Origin: Hwanghaeella grinnelliae
GTDB lineage: Bacteria; Pseudomonadota; Alphaproteobacteria; UBA8366; Aestuariispiraceae
Reading direction: 5' to 3'
Assembly (NCBI RefSeq): GCF_004005845.1
Contig: NZ_SADE01000001.1
Location: 1,426,001 to 1,490,000, forward strand
DNA: 64,000 nucleotides
Shown: positions 44,905 to 55,349 of the stretch, in pieces
How the letters are laid out: the number at the start of each line of letters is the position of its first letter
How positions within the stretch are numbered: position 1 is the first letter of the stretch
Position numbers and translations under genes: made by a program
The notes under the pieces: generated by a model
Databases searched by the model: none
What the model saw: only the letters and a program-made list of their open reading frames with translations
Told to the model about the DNA's origin: nothing

Positions 44905-47280
44905 CTACTCCCGCGTCTTCAAGACCGCGATCAGGTCGAGATGATCAAGCCGCCGGCGCACGATAAGGGCGCAGACGATGACGGTTGCCAGGATGATGAC
45001 CGTGGCCAGACCGGCGGTTTGGTGCCGGATGATGAGAGGGATGCGGAACAATTCCGTCGCGAATTGTTCGGCGATATACCAGGACAGGATCGCGCCGCAG
45101 AGTATTCCCACCGGTACGGCAGCGACGGCCAGGATGCCGGTCTCACCCAACAGGATATAGGAAATCTCACCGCGGCCGAAACCCAGCACCCGCAAGGTCG
45201 CCAATTCGCGTGACCGTTCCGCTAGAGCGATGCGAAGCGTGTTATAGATGACGCCGAAGGCCAGGGTGCAGGAAAACACCGTGAAGATGCCGATGAAGAC
45301 GTTCAGGTTCTTGTCCACGGTGGCATAGAACATATCGATGACGGCCTGCCGGAAGCCGACGGAACCGATTTTGGGCATTTCTTTCAAGGCGGCCAGGAAC
45401 TCGGCCTTGAACGCCGGATCGACGCGAACCAGCAAGGTATTGATCTGCGGGCTTTCCAGCATCAAGTCGCTCAATGTGTCCAGATGCATGACGATCGGTG
45501 TGTCGATATAGGTCTCGAAAACCTCGACAACGGGCACTTGCACGACCGGCCGCCGCCCTTCCAGGATTTCCAAGGTCACGGTATCGCCGCGCCGGATGCC
45601 CAGGATGTCGGCCATGGTGGTGGAAATCGCCACGCCGCCCCGCGGAACCGGCAAGGGTCCCTTCTTGGCGTCGTGCAGCGGGGACAGCGTCGCGCCGTCC
45701 ATACGGCCGATAATGCCTTGCCGGCGGGCGATGTTGCGGTATCGAATGCGCGCGGTAACGCCGCGCTGGCCTTCGACCACCATGACGCCCGGCAGGGCGG
45801 CTGCATCGTTCAACACGTTCAGCGGCGCGGCTTCGAACAGCGAAACGGTCGCGTCTTGATGACTGGCGCGGAAGAACTGATCCTCGATCATCTTGTCGAC
45901 GGAATCGCCCCATTGCATCGCCAGGACCAGAACGGCGAGCGACAGCGCAATGCCCAACAGGGAAAAGCCCGTTTGCAGCGGCCAGCGGGCCAGACGCCGC
46001 AGGATCATGCGGGTCGGTTCGTCCATCCAGCGGGCAAAGGCGCTGGTGCTGAAACGAGTCCGTTTATAGATCGGCGGGGCCGGGGGACGCATCGCTTCCG
46101 CGGGCGGCAGTTGGACGGCGCGGCGCAGGGCGACGGCGCTACCGCCGACCGTGGCGGCGACGCAAACCAGCGCCGCGATCGCATAGGCCTGCGGGCCGGG
46201 CCGGTAGACCAGGAACGGGAACTGAAAGACCTCTGCATAGAGCGTCATGTTGAAGCGGCCTAGCCAGCTTCCGACAGCCGCGCCCACAAGGATGCCCAAT
46301 CCGGTGATCGCCAGGACCATCTTCAAATAGTGCCATCCAACGGCCGCCGTGCTGTAGCCGAATGCCTTGAACAGGCCGATCTCCTCACGTTCCATCGCAA
46401 TCACGCGGCCCATGATCATATTGGTCAGAAAGGCGGCGACGGCCATGAAGATCGCCGGCAGGGTAATCGCCATCGTGTGTTGCTGCTCGATCTCGTTTTG
46501 AACGAAGCGGTTGGACAATTGCAGATCCCGGCCATAGGCGCCGGCGCCGCCATAGCGCGCCAGCAGCGTGTCCAGGGCGTCGATCACCGGTTCGGGGTCG
46601 GTGCCGCGCGTCAGGGTGAGGGAGACCTCGTTGAAGGCGTTCTTCATGTCATAGGCGCCTTCCATGACTTCCCGGTTCATCCATAAAACGCCATAGCGCT
46701 CGTCATCCGGCATAATGGCGCCGGGCCCGATCAGATAGATGAATTCGGGCGACAGGGCGATGCCGACAACGGTCACCGTGCGCTTGCGGCCCTCCATCAA
46801 GACCGACACGCTGCCGCCCAGCGCAATGCCGTGCGATGCGGCGAAACGCTCGCCCAGAACAGCCTCGTCCTCCCGGCCTTGTTCGGGCAAGCGCCCGGCC
46901 CGAAGGACGATCCGGTTCAGGACGGGATTGCCATGGGTGGGTAGGGAGACGATCCGCGCACTCACCGGTTCCGGAAAGTCGGCGAAATCGACGGTGGCAA
47001 GGTCCACAATCCGGGTTTCCGCTTGCCGGACACCGGGGATCGTTTCGATACGATGGATCAACCTTTGCGGCGCCCGGGTCAGGCTGGCAAAGACGTTCGC
47101 CAAGCGGTTGCGTTCATAATAGGCATCCGTCGTATCGCGGAGGGCTTCTTCCGTTGTCAGTGAGGTGATGAGCAGCGCCGCGCCCGACGCGATGACCAAG
47201 GCGATGGCCAGGGCCTGGGCGCGCAGGCGCCACAGGTCGCGGAGAAGTTTCCTGTTCATCGCGGAGAGCAGGCCTACCAT
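44905..47280 (-). CDS. FtsX/MacB-like ABC permease
   Basis: 791 residues with two FtsX units. First hydrophobic helix near residues 14-38 ([20 protein letters not shown]), then a large periplasmic domain, helices near 270-390, a second helix near 430 ([17 protein letters not shown]), a second periplasmic domain and last helices from about 680 ([19 protein letters not shown]) to the end. The [22 protein letters not shown] motif is the FtsX cytoplasmic signature. MacB/DevC-type systems export peptides, lipids or siderophores; cargo unknown. It overlaps the ATPase gene by 7 bases. Confidence 0.9.
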   Translation of the reverse strand: MVGLLSAMNRKLLRDLWRLRAQALAIALVIASGAALLITSLTTEEALRDTTDAYYERNRLANVFASLTRAPQRLIHRIETIPGVRQAETRIVDLATVDFADFPEPVSARIVSLPTHGNPVLNRIVLRAGRLPEQGREDEAVLGERFAASHGIALGGSVSVLMEGRKRTVTVVGIALSPEFIYLIGPGAIMPDDERYGVLWMNREVMEGAYDMKNAFNEVSLTLTRGTDPEPVIDALDTLLARYGGAGAYGRDLQLSNRFVQNEIEQQHTMAITLPAIFMAVAAFLTNMIMGRVIAMEREEIGLFKAFGYSTAAVGWHYLKMVLAITGLGILVGAAVGSWLGRFNMTLYAEVFQFPFLVYRPGPQAYAIAALVCVAATVGGSAVALRRAVQLPPAEAMRPPAPPIYKRTRFSTSAFARWMDEPTRMILRRLARWPLQTGFSLLGIALSLAVLVLAMQWGDSVDKMIEDQFFRASHQDATVSLFEAAPLNVLNDAAALPGVMVVEGQRGVTARIRYRNIARRQGIIGRMDGATLSPLHDAKKGPLPVPRGGVAISTTMADILGIRRGDTVTLEILEGRRPVVQVPVVEVFETYIDTPIVMHLDTLSDLMLESPQINTLLVRVDPAFKAEFLAALKEMPKIGSVGFRQAVIDMFYATVDKNLNVFIGIFTVFSCTLAFGVIYNTLRIALAERSRELATLRVLGFGRGEISYILLGETGILAVAAVPVGILCGAILSWYIAEQFATELFRIPLIIRHQTAGLATVIILATVIVCALIVRRRLDHLDLIAVLKTRE

Positions 47281-48062
47281 GTCATCTCCCGCGACGACTT
47301 TCGCGTCTCGTTCCGGTCGATCGAAACAATCCGCCCATCGGCGAGCCTGCAGGTTCTATCGGCCATTTCGGCGATGACCGCGTTGTGGGTGATGACGGCG
47401 GTCGTGGTGCCCAATTCGCGGTTCACGCGTTCCAGGGCTTCCAGGACCAGCATGCCGGTTTCGCTGTCCAGGGCCCCCGTCGGTTCGTCGCAAAGCAAAA
47501 TGTCCGGCCGTTTTGCTATGGCACGGGCGATGGCGACACGCTGCTGCTCGCCACCCGACAATTGGGCGGGGAAGTGGTTCAGGCGCTCACCCAGGCCGAC
47601 AAGGGACAGGGCTTCTTCGGGCGCGTAGGGATCGCGGGCGATTTCGGTCACAAGCGCGACGTTTTCGCGGGCGGTAAGGCTGGGGATCAGGTTGTAGAAT
47701 TGAAAAACAAAGCCGACATGATTGCGGCGATAGCGGGTGAGGGCGGCGCTGGATTGGCCATCGATATCCTGTCCCCGGAACAGGACCTCGCCCGTGGTCG
47801 GCACATCCAATCCGCCCAAGATGTTCAGCAAGGTGGACTTTCCGCTGCCTGACGGTCCGAGCAGAACGACGAATTCACCCTCGAACAGATCCAGATCGAC
47901 GTCGACCAGGGCGCGGACCTCAACCTCGCCCATCACATAGGTCTTGGTCAGGCCTCGGGCGGATAGGGCGACGGCGCGCCTATCGCCTCCAGGGCCCGTG
48001 GCCCGTTCGATTTCCGTTCCCGCATCGCTTTGCAACAGCATCACCAATCGCTGAAAGTTCAT
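47274..48062 (-). CDS. LolD/MacB-type ABC ATPase
   Basis: 262 residues. Walker A GPSGSGKS at 69-76, signature LSGGEQQR at 168-175 and Walker [12 protein letters not shown] near 189-199, all in the form typical of LolD/MacB/DevA ATPases; the [17 protein letters not shown]-loop region fits too. The first about 30 residues are not conserved and a start at MLLQ (48041) is possible. First gene of the export operon that continues with the FtsX permease and the HlyD adaptor. Confidence 0.93.
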   Translation of the reverse strand: MNFQRLVMLLQSDAGTEIERATGPGGDRRAVALSARGLTKTYVMGEVEVRALVDVDLDLFEGEFVVLLGPSGSGKSTLLNILGGLDVPTTGEVLFRGQDIDGQSSAALTRYRRNHVGFVFQFYNLIPSLTARENVALVTEIARDPYAPEEALSLVGLGERLNHFPAQLSGGEQQRVAIARAIAKRPDILLCDEPTGALDSETGMLVLEALERVNRELGTTTAVITHNAVIAEMADRTCRLADGRIVSIDRNETRKSSREMTW

Positions 48063-48331
48063 GCCGCCATCGCGTCGGAAAATTAAGGGGCGGGTTTGAA
48101 CGACGCGGTAGGCACTTTATTCCAGCAACGACCGTGCCGGTATGATGTATGTCAATCAAGGCTGGCAAAGGACTATGATAGCGTTTGGGTCGGTCCAGCG
48201 TTCCAGCAAGCCTGCTGCTTATCGCGTAAGCCGTTGTGTACGTTGGGAAGAATTCATAAGGTTGGGCGCATTTCCGCGCAAAGAAAACGCCTCATTTAAG
48301 ACCGGCACGCAGTGGCGAGGGAGGACGGCCT

Positions 48332-49144
48332 GTGAAATTGTTTCGGGGTATGATCGTCTTTTTGCTGCTCTGTATGGCCGGACCCGTCTGGGGCCAGGAT
48401 CAGACGCAGAATTGGGACCATGACCTGCATGTCTCGCTGGCGACAGGGGACGACTATCCGCCTTTCACGGACGAGAGACTCCCCTATGGCGGATTTGCAA
48501 CGCGGGTCGTGATGCGGGCCTTCCAATCGGCTGGGGTCCAGGTGGATTCGGTGATATGGCGGCCCTGGAACCGGGTCGGCGTGCTGACGCAGGAAAGCCA
48601 GGTCGACGCGGCCTTTCCCTATATCGTCACGCCCGAACGTGCGGAACAGTACCTGTTTTCCAAGCCGATATTCAGGAAAATCGACAGTGGTTGGCAGTGG
48701 TCGGGCTCCGGCCGCAGGATCGTCGACTTGAACGATCCAAAGGCTGTGGAAGGTTTGACCTTCTGTCTGCCGTTCGATTTCGCGGCCCCGGATTCGATCC
48801 GTAAACTGCTGCTGGAAAATCGAATTACGCTACAGCGTGCCGCGGATCTGGTCGGATGTTTCTCCATGCTGCATGTGGGCAGGGTCGACGTGACATTGGC
48901 GGGGCGGGACCAGGCGGCTGAAAGCATCGCCGAAATCGGCGTGCCGCGGGACGAGTTCCTGAGATCCAATCTGACCGCCGAAATCGAAGGGCGGTTGATC
49001 GTTTCGAAGGATCATCCGCACGGGCCCGAAATTATCGCGGCTTTCAACGCGGGATTGGAACGATTCGAGGCGACCACCGAATATGCGAAGCTGATGGTGG
49101 AATTTCGCATCACGGAAGCACCATTCCATTCCGACACGGATTGA
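48332..49144 (+). CDS. Family-3 solute-binding protein (orphan)
   Basis: 270 residues from a GTG at 48332, preceded by GGGAGGA. Signal peptide to GPVWGQD. The mature part is an amino-acid-type binding domain (HVSLATGDDYPPFTDERLPYGG, DAAFPYIVTPERAEQYLFS, DVTLAGRDQAAESI). The DDYPPF opening and the FSKPIF segment recur in ABC amino-acid binding proteins and their stand-alone relatives. It has no importer partner nearby and is divergent from the export ATPase operon, 270 bases away. Confidence 0.8.
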   Translation: MKLFRGMIVFLLLCMAGPVWGQDQTQNWDHDLHVSLATGDDYPPFTDERLPYGGFATRVVMRAFQSAGVQVDSVIWRPWNRVGVLTQESQVDAAFPYIVTPERAEQYLFSKPIFRKIDSGWQWSGSGRRIVDLNDPKAVEGLTFCLPFDFAAPDSIRKLLLENRITLQRAADLVGCFSMLHVGRVDVTLAGRDQAAESIAEIGVPRDEFLRSNLTAEIEGRLIVSKDHPHGPEIIAAFNAGLERFEATTEYAKLMVEFRITEAPFHSDTD

Positions 49145-49180
49145 ACACCTAAATCCCGTTGCAACCATGACTTACACGTC

Positions 49181-49201
49181 TTTTGAGAATTCTTCTCAAA
49201 A
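49181..49201. promoter_or_regulatory. Perfect inverted repeat upstream of the stress-protein operon
   Basis: Nine-base arms TTTTGAGAA and TTCTCAAAA separated by TTC, between the binding-protein gene and the universal stress protein ATG 94 bases away. There is no T-run following, so an operator is more likely than a terminator. The AGAA-N3-TTCT core resembles the iron-control (Irr) box of alphaproteobacteria; this link is only suggestive. Confidence 0.5.
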
Positions 49202-49294
49202 AGAAGGCGCTGTCTTTGTTTCGTAATTTTCCTTGCGCGGTATTAAGATAGCGTCTTTCGTAAATGTTTTGGATTTACGGGTAGGGGAAAAGGA

Positions 49295-49729
49295 ATGGCA
49301 AACGTACTAGTAGTGGGGTTCGATCCGAGCTCTGCGGGTGAGCGCGCCGTCGATTTCGCAATGGATCTTGCGAAACTGTCGGGTTCGGCGGTCATCATCG
49401 TGCACGTGTTGGAATGGTCGCCTTACAGCTTCCTGACGCCGGAAGAAATAGAAGAACGGCATGCCAGGCGCAAAGAGGAGCTCTCACGTGCGAAGGAATC
49501 CATCATCGATCCGTTGGTGAAGAAGCTGAGTGCGGGGGGCATCAGCGTCGAAACGTCCATTCGCTACGGCCATGTCGCCGAGACTTTGGGGGCGGTGGCC
49601 GAGGAAGCGGGGGCTTCCCAGATCATCATCGGCCGCACGGGCGGTCCGGGTATCGCATCCCGGCTGTTCGGTTCAGTTGCAGGGGCTTTGGCACAATCGT
49701 CGCCCGTGCCATGCACGATCGTGCCTTGA
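49295..49729 (+). CDS. Universal stress protein (UspA family)
   Basis: 144 residues, with AGGGGAAAAGG before the ATG. The ATP-binding pattern G-x2-G-x9-G-S is intact in GRTGGPGIASRLFGSVAGAL, so this is a nucleotide-binding UspFG/MJ0577-like member. The opening LVVGFDPSSAGERAVDFAMDL and the ending PVPCTIVP are standard. It is cytoplasmic and probably modulates a partner according to energy state. It is followed after 14 bases by the alanine symporter, so the pair is likely one operon, with the Usp tuning the transporter. Confidence 0.93.
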   Translation: MANVLVVGFDPSSAGERAVDFAMDLAKLSGSAVIIVHVLEWSPYSFLTPEEIEERHARRKEELSRAKESIIDPLVKKLSAGGISVETSIRYGHVAETLGAVAEEAGASQIIIGRTGGPGIASRLFGSVAGALAQSSPVPCTIVP

Positions 49730-49743
49730 TGGGGAGCTAAGAT

Positions 49744-51294
49744 ATGACCTTCAAAAACCTAATGAGTTGGCCGAGCGTGCTCGGCGCCGCGATGGCGCTT
49801 CTGCTGTCGTCTTCCGTCGCCCAGGCGGCGACGGTCGACGAAACCGTGAATGAAATTTTCGCGTCGTCGACCGGTTGGTTCGTCAGCCTGATCTTCTCGT
49901 CCTTCCCGGGAACGTCGTTCCCTTGGATCGTCGGTTGGCTGGTCGTGGCGGCGACTGTGTTCACGCTGTATTTCATGTTCATTCAGTTTCGCGGCTTCAG
50001 CCACGCGATCGCGCTGGTGAAGGGTGACTATTCAGACCCGAATGACGCCGGGGAAGTCAGTCACTTCCAGGCGCTTGCAACGGCGCTATCCGGCACAGTC
50101 GGTCTGGGCAATATCGCCGGTGTGGCGGTTGCCGTGGGGATCGGTGGTCCGGGCGCGACCTTCTGGATGATCTTGGCCGGCCTGATGGGCATGGCCTCGA
50201 AATTCACGGAGTGCACGCTGGGCGTCAAATACCGGAATGAATACGCCAACGGGACGGTGTCCGGCGGTCCGATGTACTATCTGACCAAGGGGTTCGCCGA
50301 ACGCGGCATACCGGGCGGTAAGATTCTGGCCGTGTTGTTCGCTATTTTCTGTATCCTTGGTGCGCTCGGCGGCGGGAACATGTTCCAGGCCAACCAAGCA
50401 CATCAACAGATCTCCGGCATTGTGGGCGAATATCCGGGTTGGATTACCGGGATCGTATTCGCGGGCGTGGTCTTCGCGGTCATCGTCGGCGGGTTGAAAT
50501 CGATTGCCAGCGTCACCGAAAAGGTCGTGCCGTTCATGGGCATCATGTATGTCGCGGCGGCGTTGATCATTCTGTTGGTGAACTACGACAAGATCGGTTG
50601 GGCCATCGGTCAGATCTTCGAAGGCGCCTTTACCGGCCTGGGTGTTGCCGGCGGTTTCGTCGGGGCGTTGATCCAAGGCTTCAAGCGGGCGGCGTTCTCG
50701 AACGAAGCCGGTGTCGGCTCGGCCGCCATCGCGCACTCCGCGGTGCGGACGAAAGAGCCGATCACCGAAGGTCTCGTCTCCCTGCTGGAACCGCTCATCG
50801 ATACGGTGGTCATCTGCACGATGACCGCCCTGGTGATCATCATCACCGGTCAGATGATGACCGATCCCGCGACGGGCAACTACATCGTCGAAGACGGCAT
50901 GATCGCAACGGTCGGCGGCGTGTCCGGCGTCGGTCTGACATCGGCGGCATTCGGATCGGCGATCAGTTGGTTCCCGTATGTCCTGGCGCTCGCAGTCGTA
51001 CTCTTCGCCTTCTCGACCATGATTTCCTGGTCATACTATGGGCTGAAGGCCTGGACCTATCTGTTCGGGGAAGGGAAGGGCAAGGAAATCGCCTTCAAGG
51101 TGATCTTCTGCGTCTTCGTCGTCATCGGGGCGGCAGCCAATCTGGGCCCTGTGATTGACTTCTCCGACGCCGCGATTTTCGCGATGGCGGTGGTCAACAT
51201 CATCGGGCTGTACTTCCTGATGCCGATCGTGAAGCGGGAATTAGACAGTTATTTGTCTCGCCTGCAATCGGGTGAAATCAAGAAGTTCAAGTAA
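49744..51294 (+). CDS. Sodium:alanine symporter (AGCS family)
   Basis: 516 residues, with about eleven hydrophobic helices. After a cleavable-looking N-terminal segment ([13 protein letters not shown]), the family blocks appear: [19 protein letters not shown], the [11 protein letters not shown] motif, [19 protein letters not shown] and [15 protein letters not shown]. It imports alanine or glycine with sodium across the inner membrane. Operon partner of the upstream Usp gene; a strong terminator follows the stop. Use of sodium fits a marine or saline habitat. Confidence 0.93.
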   Translation: MTFKNLMSWPSVLGAAMALLLSSSVAQAATVDETVNEIFASSTGWFVSLIFSSFPGTSFPWIVGWLVVAATVFTLYFMFIQFRGFSHAIALVKGDYSDPNDAGEVSHFQALATALSGTVGLGNIAGVAVAVGIGGPGATFWMILAGLMGMASKFTECTLGVKYRNEYANGTVSGGPMYYLTKGFAERGIPGGKILAVLFAIFCILGALGGGNMFQANQAHQQISGIVGEYPGWITGIVFAGVVFAVIVGGLKSIASVTEKVVPFMGIMYVAAALIILLVNYDKIGWAIGQIFEGAFTGLGVAGGFVGALIQGFKRAAFSNEAGVGSAAIAHSAVRTKEPITEGLVSLLEPLIDTVVICTMTALVIIITGQMMTDPATGNYIVEDGMIATVGGVSGVGLTSAAFGSAISWFPYVLALAVVLFAFSTMISWSYYGLKAWTYLFGEGKGKEIAFKVIFCVFVVIGAAANLGPVIDFSDAAIFAMAVVNIIGLYFLMPIVKRELDSYLSRLQSGEIKKFK

Positions 51295-51315
51295 ACCTTT
51301 AAAGCGTCACAATAG

Positions 51316-51346
51316 GGGCCGGGCATCATTCGCCCGGCCCTTTTTT
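51316..51346. terminator. Intrinsic terminator
   Basis: Nine-base stem, arms GGGCCGGGC and GCCCGGCCC, seven-base loop, followed by six T. It ends the Usp/symporter operon and lies between that gene and the converging DehI-like gene. Confidence 0.9.
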
Positions 51347-51356
51347 GTGGTCGAAG

Positions 51357-52211
51357 TCACTCCAACTGGTCCGCGATGGCGCGGCCGGTGATGATCATCA
51401 TCGGAATGACGCCGCCGGCGAAACGGCGCATGGTTTCCAGCAACGCGGTTTGGCCGGCAAGGTCGGGGACGGGGTCGATCAGGCGCGCAAGGCGGGCCGC
51501 TTCTTCATCCATTGCCTGTTCGACACGCGTGACGGCGGCGGTCATGGTGCCGTCCCGGAAAAGCGGTTCAAGGCCGACATGGAGAACCGCCAGATAGGCG
51601 GGCCAGTTCGTCAGATGCCGATACAGGCTCGGCACGACGGGATCGAGTTGGTCCGTATCCCCGAAGCGCAGATCATTCAAAAGGTACCGAACCGATGGCT
51701 CCATATCCGCGGGGGCCGTCATGGGCGGGATGGCGCGCGCGATGGCGGGCGGCGGCGACCAGTCGGCCGCGGCGGCGGGCGCTGCTTCGCGCGGTTGGTC
51801 GCTGTCGAGGCGGGCAAGCAGCACCTTCACCCCCAGCATGTTGACGGGGTTGGCGCGGTTATAGGCCTCCGCCAGCGCTTGGATCGTTTCCGCGTCTTCC
51901 GGCGCGATACCAAGCAGGGACCGGGCCCGTGGGGCCACCTTCGGAAGCAGTTTTCGGGGCGACTCTGCTTTGGCGACGCGCCAGGCGGCATCGGGCAGAC
52001 GGCCGTCGGCGAAGAGGGGCCCAAGGGCGGTCCAACAGGCTTCAAGTAGGCCGGGATGCGTTGCGATGTGCCGCCAGATGAGGGCGGCGATCGGCGTCGC
52101 GGCACCCTGGCGCAGGCCGTCATAAACAGCCCGGACCGATGCGGGGGCCTCCGCCTCCAGCAGTTCGGGCAGGTTGTTCGCCGGTTGCGGCGTGTCGTCA
52201 CGATGCGGCAT
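51357..52211 (-). CDS. DehI-domain (halocarboxylic acid dehalogenase-like) protein
   Basis: 284 residues from the ATG at 52211 with GGAG upstream; an in-frame ATG 12 codons earlier lacks a site. Two similar halves are visible: VRAVYDGLRQGAATPIAAL with IWRHIATHPGLLEACWTALG, and VRYLLNDLRFGDTDQLDPVV with LYRHLTNWPAYLAVLHVGLE, each ending PLFADG or PLFRDG. That internal repeat and the RANPVNMLG segment fit the DehI family. Real dehalogenase activity is uncertain because most DehI-domain proteins are untested. Cytoplasmic; it precedes the EmrB gene's end by about 120 bases. Confidence 0.75.
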   Translation of the reverse strand: MPHRDDTPQPANNLPELLEAEAPASVRAVYDGLRQGAATPIAALIWRHIATHPGLLEACWTALGPLFADGRLPDAAWRVAKAESPRKLLPKVAPRARSLLGIAPEDAETIQALAEAYNRANPVNMLGVKVLLARLDSDQPREAAPAAAADWSPPPAIARAIPPMTAPADMEPSVRYLLNDLRFGDTDQLDPVVPSLYRHLTNWPAYLAVLHVGLEPLFRDGTMTAAVTRVEQAMDEEAARLARLIDPVPDLAGQTALLETMRRFAGGVIPMMIITGRAIADQLE

Positions 52212-52332
52212 TTGGGTCTCCGGTCCGGGCGGGTGTTTCCCGTGCATTCAAAGTGAAAATACCCGCAAGCAGCGCCGGATGGCAGCCCGTCAAACGGCAA
52301 GTCAGATGTGAACCGCGGCGCGGGCTGCCGCG

Positions 52333-53940
52333 TCAGTGTCCTGCCCCACCGCCGCCTGACTTGGCCTGCCGCATCAAGGGTGTCGCGGCGACCAGCACGA
52401 CGAAAATGACGGTGATCGCCAGGAAAACGTCGGCGAAGGCCATCACATTGGCTTGTTGACGCACCATCAGGGACATCTGTTTCAAGGCTGCCGTGTCGGC
52501 GAGGGAGCCCAGGCCGGCGAACCCCTGTGTGATGGTCGCTAGCGTGCCTTCCGCCGTTTCGTTCCCCCAGGTCAGGTGTTCCTTCAGACGGAACAGATGC
52601 AGGTCCAACCGGTTGTTCAGGATCGTATTGATCACCGCCAGTCCGACAGCGCCACCCAGATTGCGCATCACGTTGAACAGGCCGGATGCGTTCTTCACCG
52701 CTGACATCGGCAAGGTTCCGAGCGACAGGTTCGTGATCGTCACCATGCACAGCATCAAGGAACAACCGCGCAGCACCTGGGGCACGAACAATTCCCAGAA
52801 ATCCCATTCGGCGGTGATTTTGGATGCTTCCCAGGTCCCCAATCCGAAACCCAGAAAGCCGACGGCGACCATGATGCGGGGGTCGATCTTTGCCGCGAGG
52901 CGGCCGGCGAAGGGGGCGGTCAGGAACATGCAGATGCCGGTGACGAACATCGTTTCGCCGATCATCAGGGCGGAATAGCCGCGCACTTGGGCGAGGTAGA
53001 GCGGATACAAATAGGTCAGACCGTAGAGGCCGATACCCATGACGAAACCGAAGGACGCCCCGGTCGCAAAATTGCGGTTCGCGAAGGCGCGCAGGTCGAC
53101 AATCGGATCCTTGGCCGTAAACACCCGGGCGAAGAAAACCAAGGCGCAGGCGGCGCAGAACGCGGAAAAGGCAACGATCATCCCGTCGTCGAACCAATCG
53201 TCGCCGGGGCCTTCCTCAAGCACGAATTCAAGACTGCCCAGAAATCCCGCCATGGACAGCAGGCCAATCCAGTCGAACCGGTCCAGAAGCTTCAGGTCCG
53301 GTTCGTCGAAGTCCACCAATGTGATGGTCGCGACGGTCACCAGAATGCCAGGCACAATGTTGACCAGGAACAGCCAGTGCCAGGAAAACAGTTCCGTTAG
53401 ATAACCACCGATGGTCGGACCGATGGTCGGCGCCAGGGTCGCGACAAGCCCGATCATGGGGGAAACGATGGGCTGTTTGCTGCGCGGGAACACCGTATAG
53501 GCGGCCGCGAAGACAGCGGGGATCATTCCGCCGCCAATGAAACCCTGCAGCGCCCGATAGACGATCATCTCGTCGATCGAGGTCGCGGTCGCGCACAGGA
53601 AACTGGTGGCCGTGAAACCCGCGGCCGAAACGGCAAAAAGCCAACGGGTCGAAAAAGCGCGCGAGAGGAAACCCGAAAGGGGGATCATCACGACCTCGGC
53701 GATCAGATAGGCGGTCTGCACCCAGGAAATCTCGTCCGCGCTTGCCGAGAGACCCGCTTGGATGTCGGTCAGGGAGGCGGAAACGATCTGGATATCCAGG
53801 ATCGCCATGAACATCCCCAAGACCATGGCCAGGAAGGCGATGAGTTTTCTGGGAGAAATCGGTGGGTCGGCAACGGGTGCGGCGCCAGCAGGGACACCGG
53901 CTGGGGCGCTGGAGGGGGAGGCAGGGGAAGTATCGGTCAT
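52333..53940 (-). CDS. emrB: EmrB-type DHA2 multidrug exporter
   Basis: 535 residues, MFS family with 14 predicted helices. DHA2 marks are visible: AILDIQIVSASLTDIQAGL in helix 1, WVQTAYLIAEVVMIPLSGFL, the RALQGFIGGGMIPAVFAA motif C region and PTIGPTIGGYLTELFSWHWLF. Inner-membrane proton-driven efflux partner of the EmrA adaptor encoded directly upstream with an 11-base gap. The Ala/Pro-rich N-terminus of about 30 residues is usual for this group. Controlled, by inference, by the divergent TetR at 55589. Confidence 0.92.
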   Translation of the reverse strand: MTDTSPASPSSAPAGVPAGAAPVADPPISPRKLIAFLAMVLGMFMAILDIQIVSASLTDIQAGLSASADEISWVQTAYLIAEVVMIPLSGFLSRAFSTRWLFAVSAAGFTATSFLCATATSIDEMIVYRALQGFIGGGMIPAVFAAAYTVFPRSKQPIVSPMIGLVATLAPTIGPTIGGYLTELFSWHWLFLVNIVPGILVTVATITLVDFDEPDLKLLDRFDWIGLLSMAGFLGSLEFVLEEGPGDDWFDDGMIVAFSAFCAACALVFFARVFTAKDPIVDLRAFANRNFATGASFGFVMGIGLYGLTYLYPLYLAQVRGYSALMIGETMFVTGICMFLTAPFAGRLAAKIDPRIMVAVGFLGFGLGTWEASKITAEWDFWELFVPQVLRGCSLMLCMVTITNLSLGTLPMSAVKNASGLFNVMRNLGGAVGLAVINTILNNRLDLHLFRLKEHLTWGNETAEGTLATITQGFAGLGSLADTAALKQMSLMVRQQANVMAFADVFLAITVIFVVLVAATPLMRQAKSGGGGAGH

Positions 53941-53951
53941 TTCACTACGCC

Positions 53952-55292
53952 CTATTCCCCGCCCCGGCTGTCGAAACTGACTTCTACGGACATGCCGGGC
54001 CGCAGCACCGCTTCGGACCCTTTGCCTTCGCTACCGTCGTTTCCATCCGGGATAAGCCGGATCCGGACCGGCAGACGCTGAACGATCTTTGTGAAGTTTC
54101 CGGTCGCGTTTTCCGGTGGCAGTAGGCTGAAAAGCGATCCCGAAGCGGGGGAGATGCTTTCCACCGCACCCTTGAAGACGCGATCAGGATAGGCATCGAC
54201 GGTGATGTCGACCGGCGTGCCGGGACGCAGGCCCGCAAGCTGCGTTTCCTTGAAATTGGCATCGATATGGATGTCGCGCAGCGGCACAATGGCGGCCAGC
54301 CGTGTTCCGGGCTGGACCAGTTGGCCAACCTCGACGGATTTGTTGCCGACGACGCCATCGACTGGGGCGTGGATGACCGTGTATTGCAGGTCGCGCCGGG
54401 TCTGGGCCAATTCGGTCTGCAAGCCGTTCAGGCTGCGCTCCGCTTCCACACGTTGTGCGTCGAAGACCGAAATATCGGCTTGGGCCGTGGCATGTTGCGC
54501 GCGGGCGGCGTTGAGGGCGGCGCGCGCCTTGTCACGGGCGGCAAGGGCATCGTCTTCGGCTTGCCTGCTGGCGAAATTGGTTTTTGCCAGTTTCGCCTGA
54601 CGTTGATAGGCGGCGTTCGCGCGATCCAGCTCAGCCTTGGCGCTTTCGATACCGGCCATTGCTTCGCGCACGACGCTTTGGGCGGCAATCGTCTGAACGT
54701 CGATCCGTGCGACGGTGGCCTGTTGAACCGCAATCTTGTCCTCGACTGCCTGGACCGCTAGCCGGTAGTCGCCGTCTTCGATCCGGGCGATGACATCTCC
54801 GGCTTGGACGGATTGGTTCTCACGCACCGGGACGGCATCGACATATCCGGTAACCTTGGAGGACAGAACGGACATATCCGCGCCCACATAGGCATCGTCG
54901 GTCGACTCGATGAAACGGCCGACCGTCCACCAGGAATGGCCTTCATATCCGCCGACGCAGAGCAGGGCGGCCAAAACCAGCAATCGGATGCCTTTCCGCA
55001 GGGGGCTGGCTTTTTTCTTGGCTGTCTCTGCTTCGTCAGGCGGCTTTGCGCTGGAACCAGCCTGATTTTGGGCCGGGGAGGTGGCCTCGCCAGTGGGAGT
55101 GGTATCCGCTGGGGGCCGTTCCATAGGTGCGGGAGGGACCGTTTCCTTAAGGCCTTCTGCGCGGCGGGACCAGACTGCGGAGTGTTCCGCTTCCGGTTGA
55201 ACCGGGTGCCGTTCTTCGGCCGTTAATGTCGGATGGGGGCGGCTTAACTGGTCTTCGGTTTTCGCGACCGTCTTTGGGGGTGTTGAATTCAT
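53952..55292 (-). CDS. emrA: EmrA-type HlyD membrane fusion protein
   Basis: 446 residues from the ATG at 55292 with AGGAAAG before it; the frame is open upstream through the operator region, which is not coding. A long Pro/Glu-rich cytoplasmic start (about 90 residues) precedes one membrane helix (IRLLVLAALLCVGGYEGHSW), then the EmrA motif STDDAYVGADMSVLSSKVTG, a coiled-coil hairpin and the lipoyl half YTVIHAPVDGVVGNKSVEVG. It links EmrB to an outer-membrane channel for drug export. The extended N-terminus is longer than in classical EmrA. Confidence 0.92.
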   Translation of the reverse strand: MNSTPPKTVAKTEDQLSRPHPTLTAEERHPVQPEAEHSAVWSRRAEGLKETVPPAPMERPPADTTPTGEATSPAQNQAGSSAKPPDEAETAKKKASPLRKGIRLLVLAALLCVGGYEGHSWWTVGRFIESTDDAYVGADMSVLSSKVTGYVDAVPVRENQSVQAGDVIARIEDGDYRLAVQAVEDKIAVQQATVARIDVQTIAAQSVVREAMAGIESAKAELDRANAAYQRQAKLAKTNFASRQAEDDALAARDKARAALNAARAQHATAQADISVFDAQRVEAERSLNGLQTELAQTRRDLQYTVIHAPVDGVVGNKSVEVGQLVQPGTRLAAIVPLRDIHIDANFKETQLAGLRPGTPVDITVDAYPDRVFKGAVESISPASGSLFSLLPPENATGNFTKIVQRLPVRIRLIPDGNDGSEGKGSEAVLRPGMSVEVSFDSRGGE

Positions 55293-55313
55293 AATGACTT
55301 TCCTGAAATAGAT

Positions 55314-55332
55314 TGACCGAACGGTTCGGTCA
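55314..55332. promoter_or_regulatory. TetR-type operator 1
   Basis: Perfect 19-base palindrome, arms TGACCGAAC and GTTCGGTCA around one central base, 21 bases upstream of the emrA start codon. An identical palindrome lies 36 bases away, so the two centres are about 3.5 helical turns apart. The divergent TetR gene is the probable binder. Confidence 0.8.
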
Positions 55333-55349
55333 TACCATATAGATAGTGT

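Noticed and set aside
48096-48299. Small plus-strand ORF in the gap between the export ATPase and the binding-protein gene
   Set aside because: No ribosome site or family pattern; this is more likely promoter DNA for the divergent genes.
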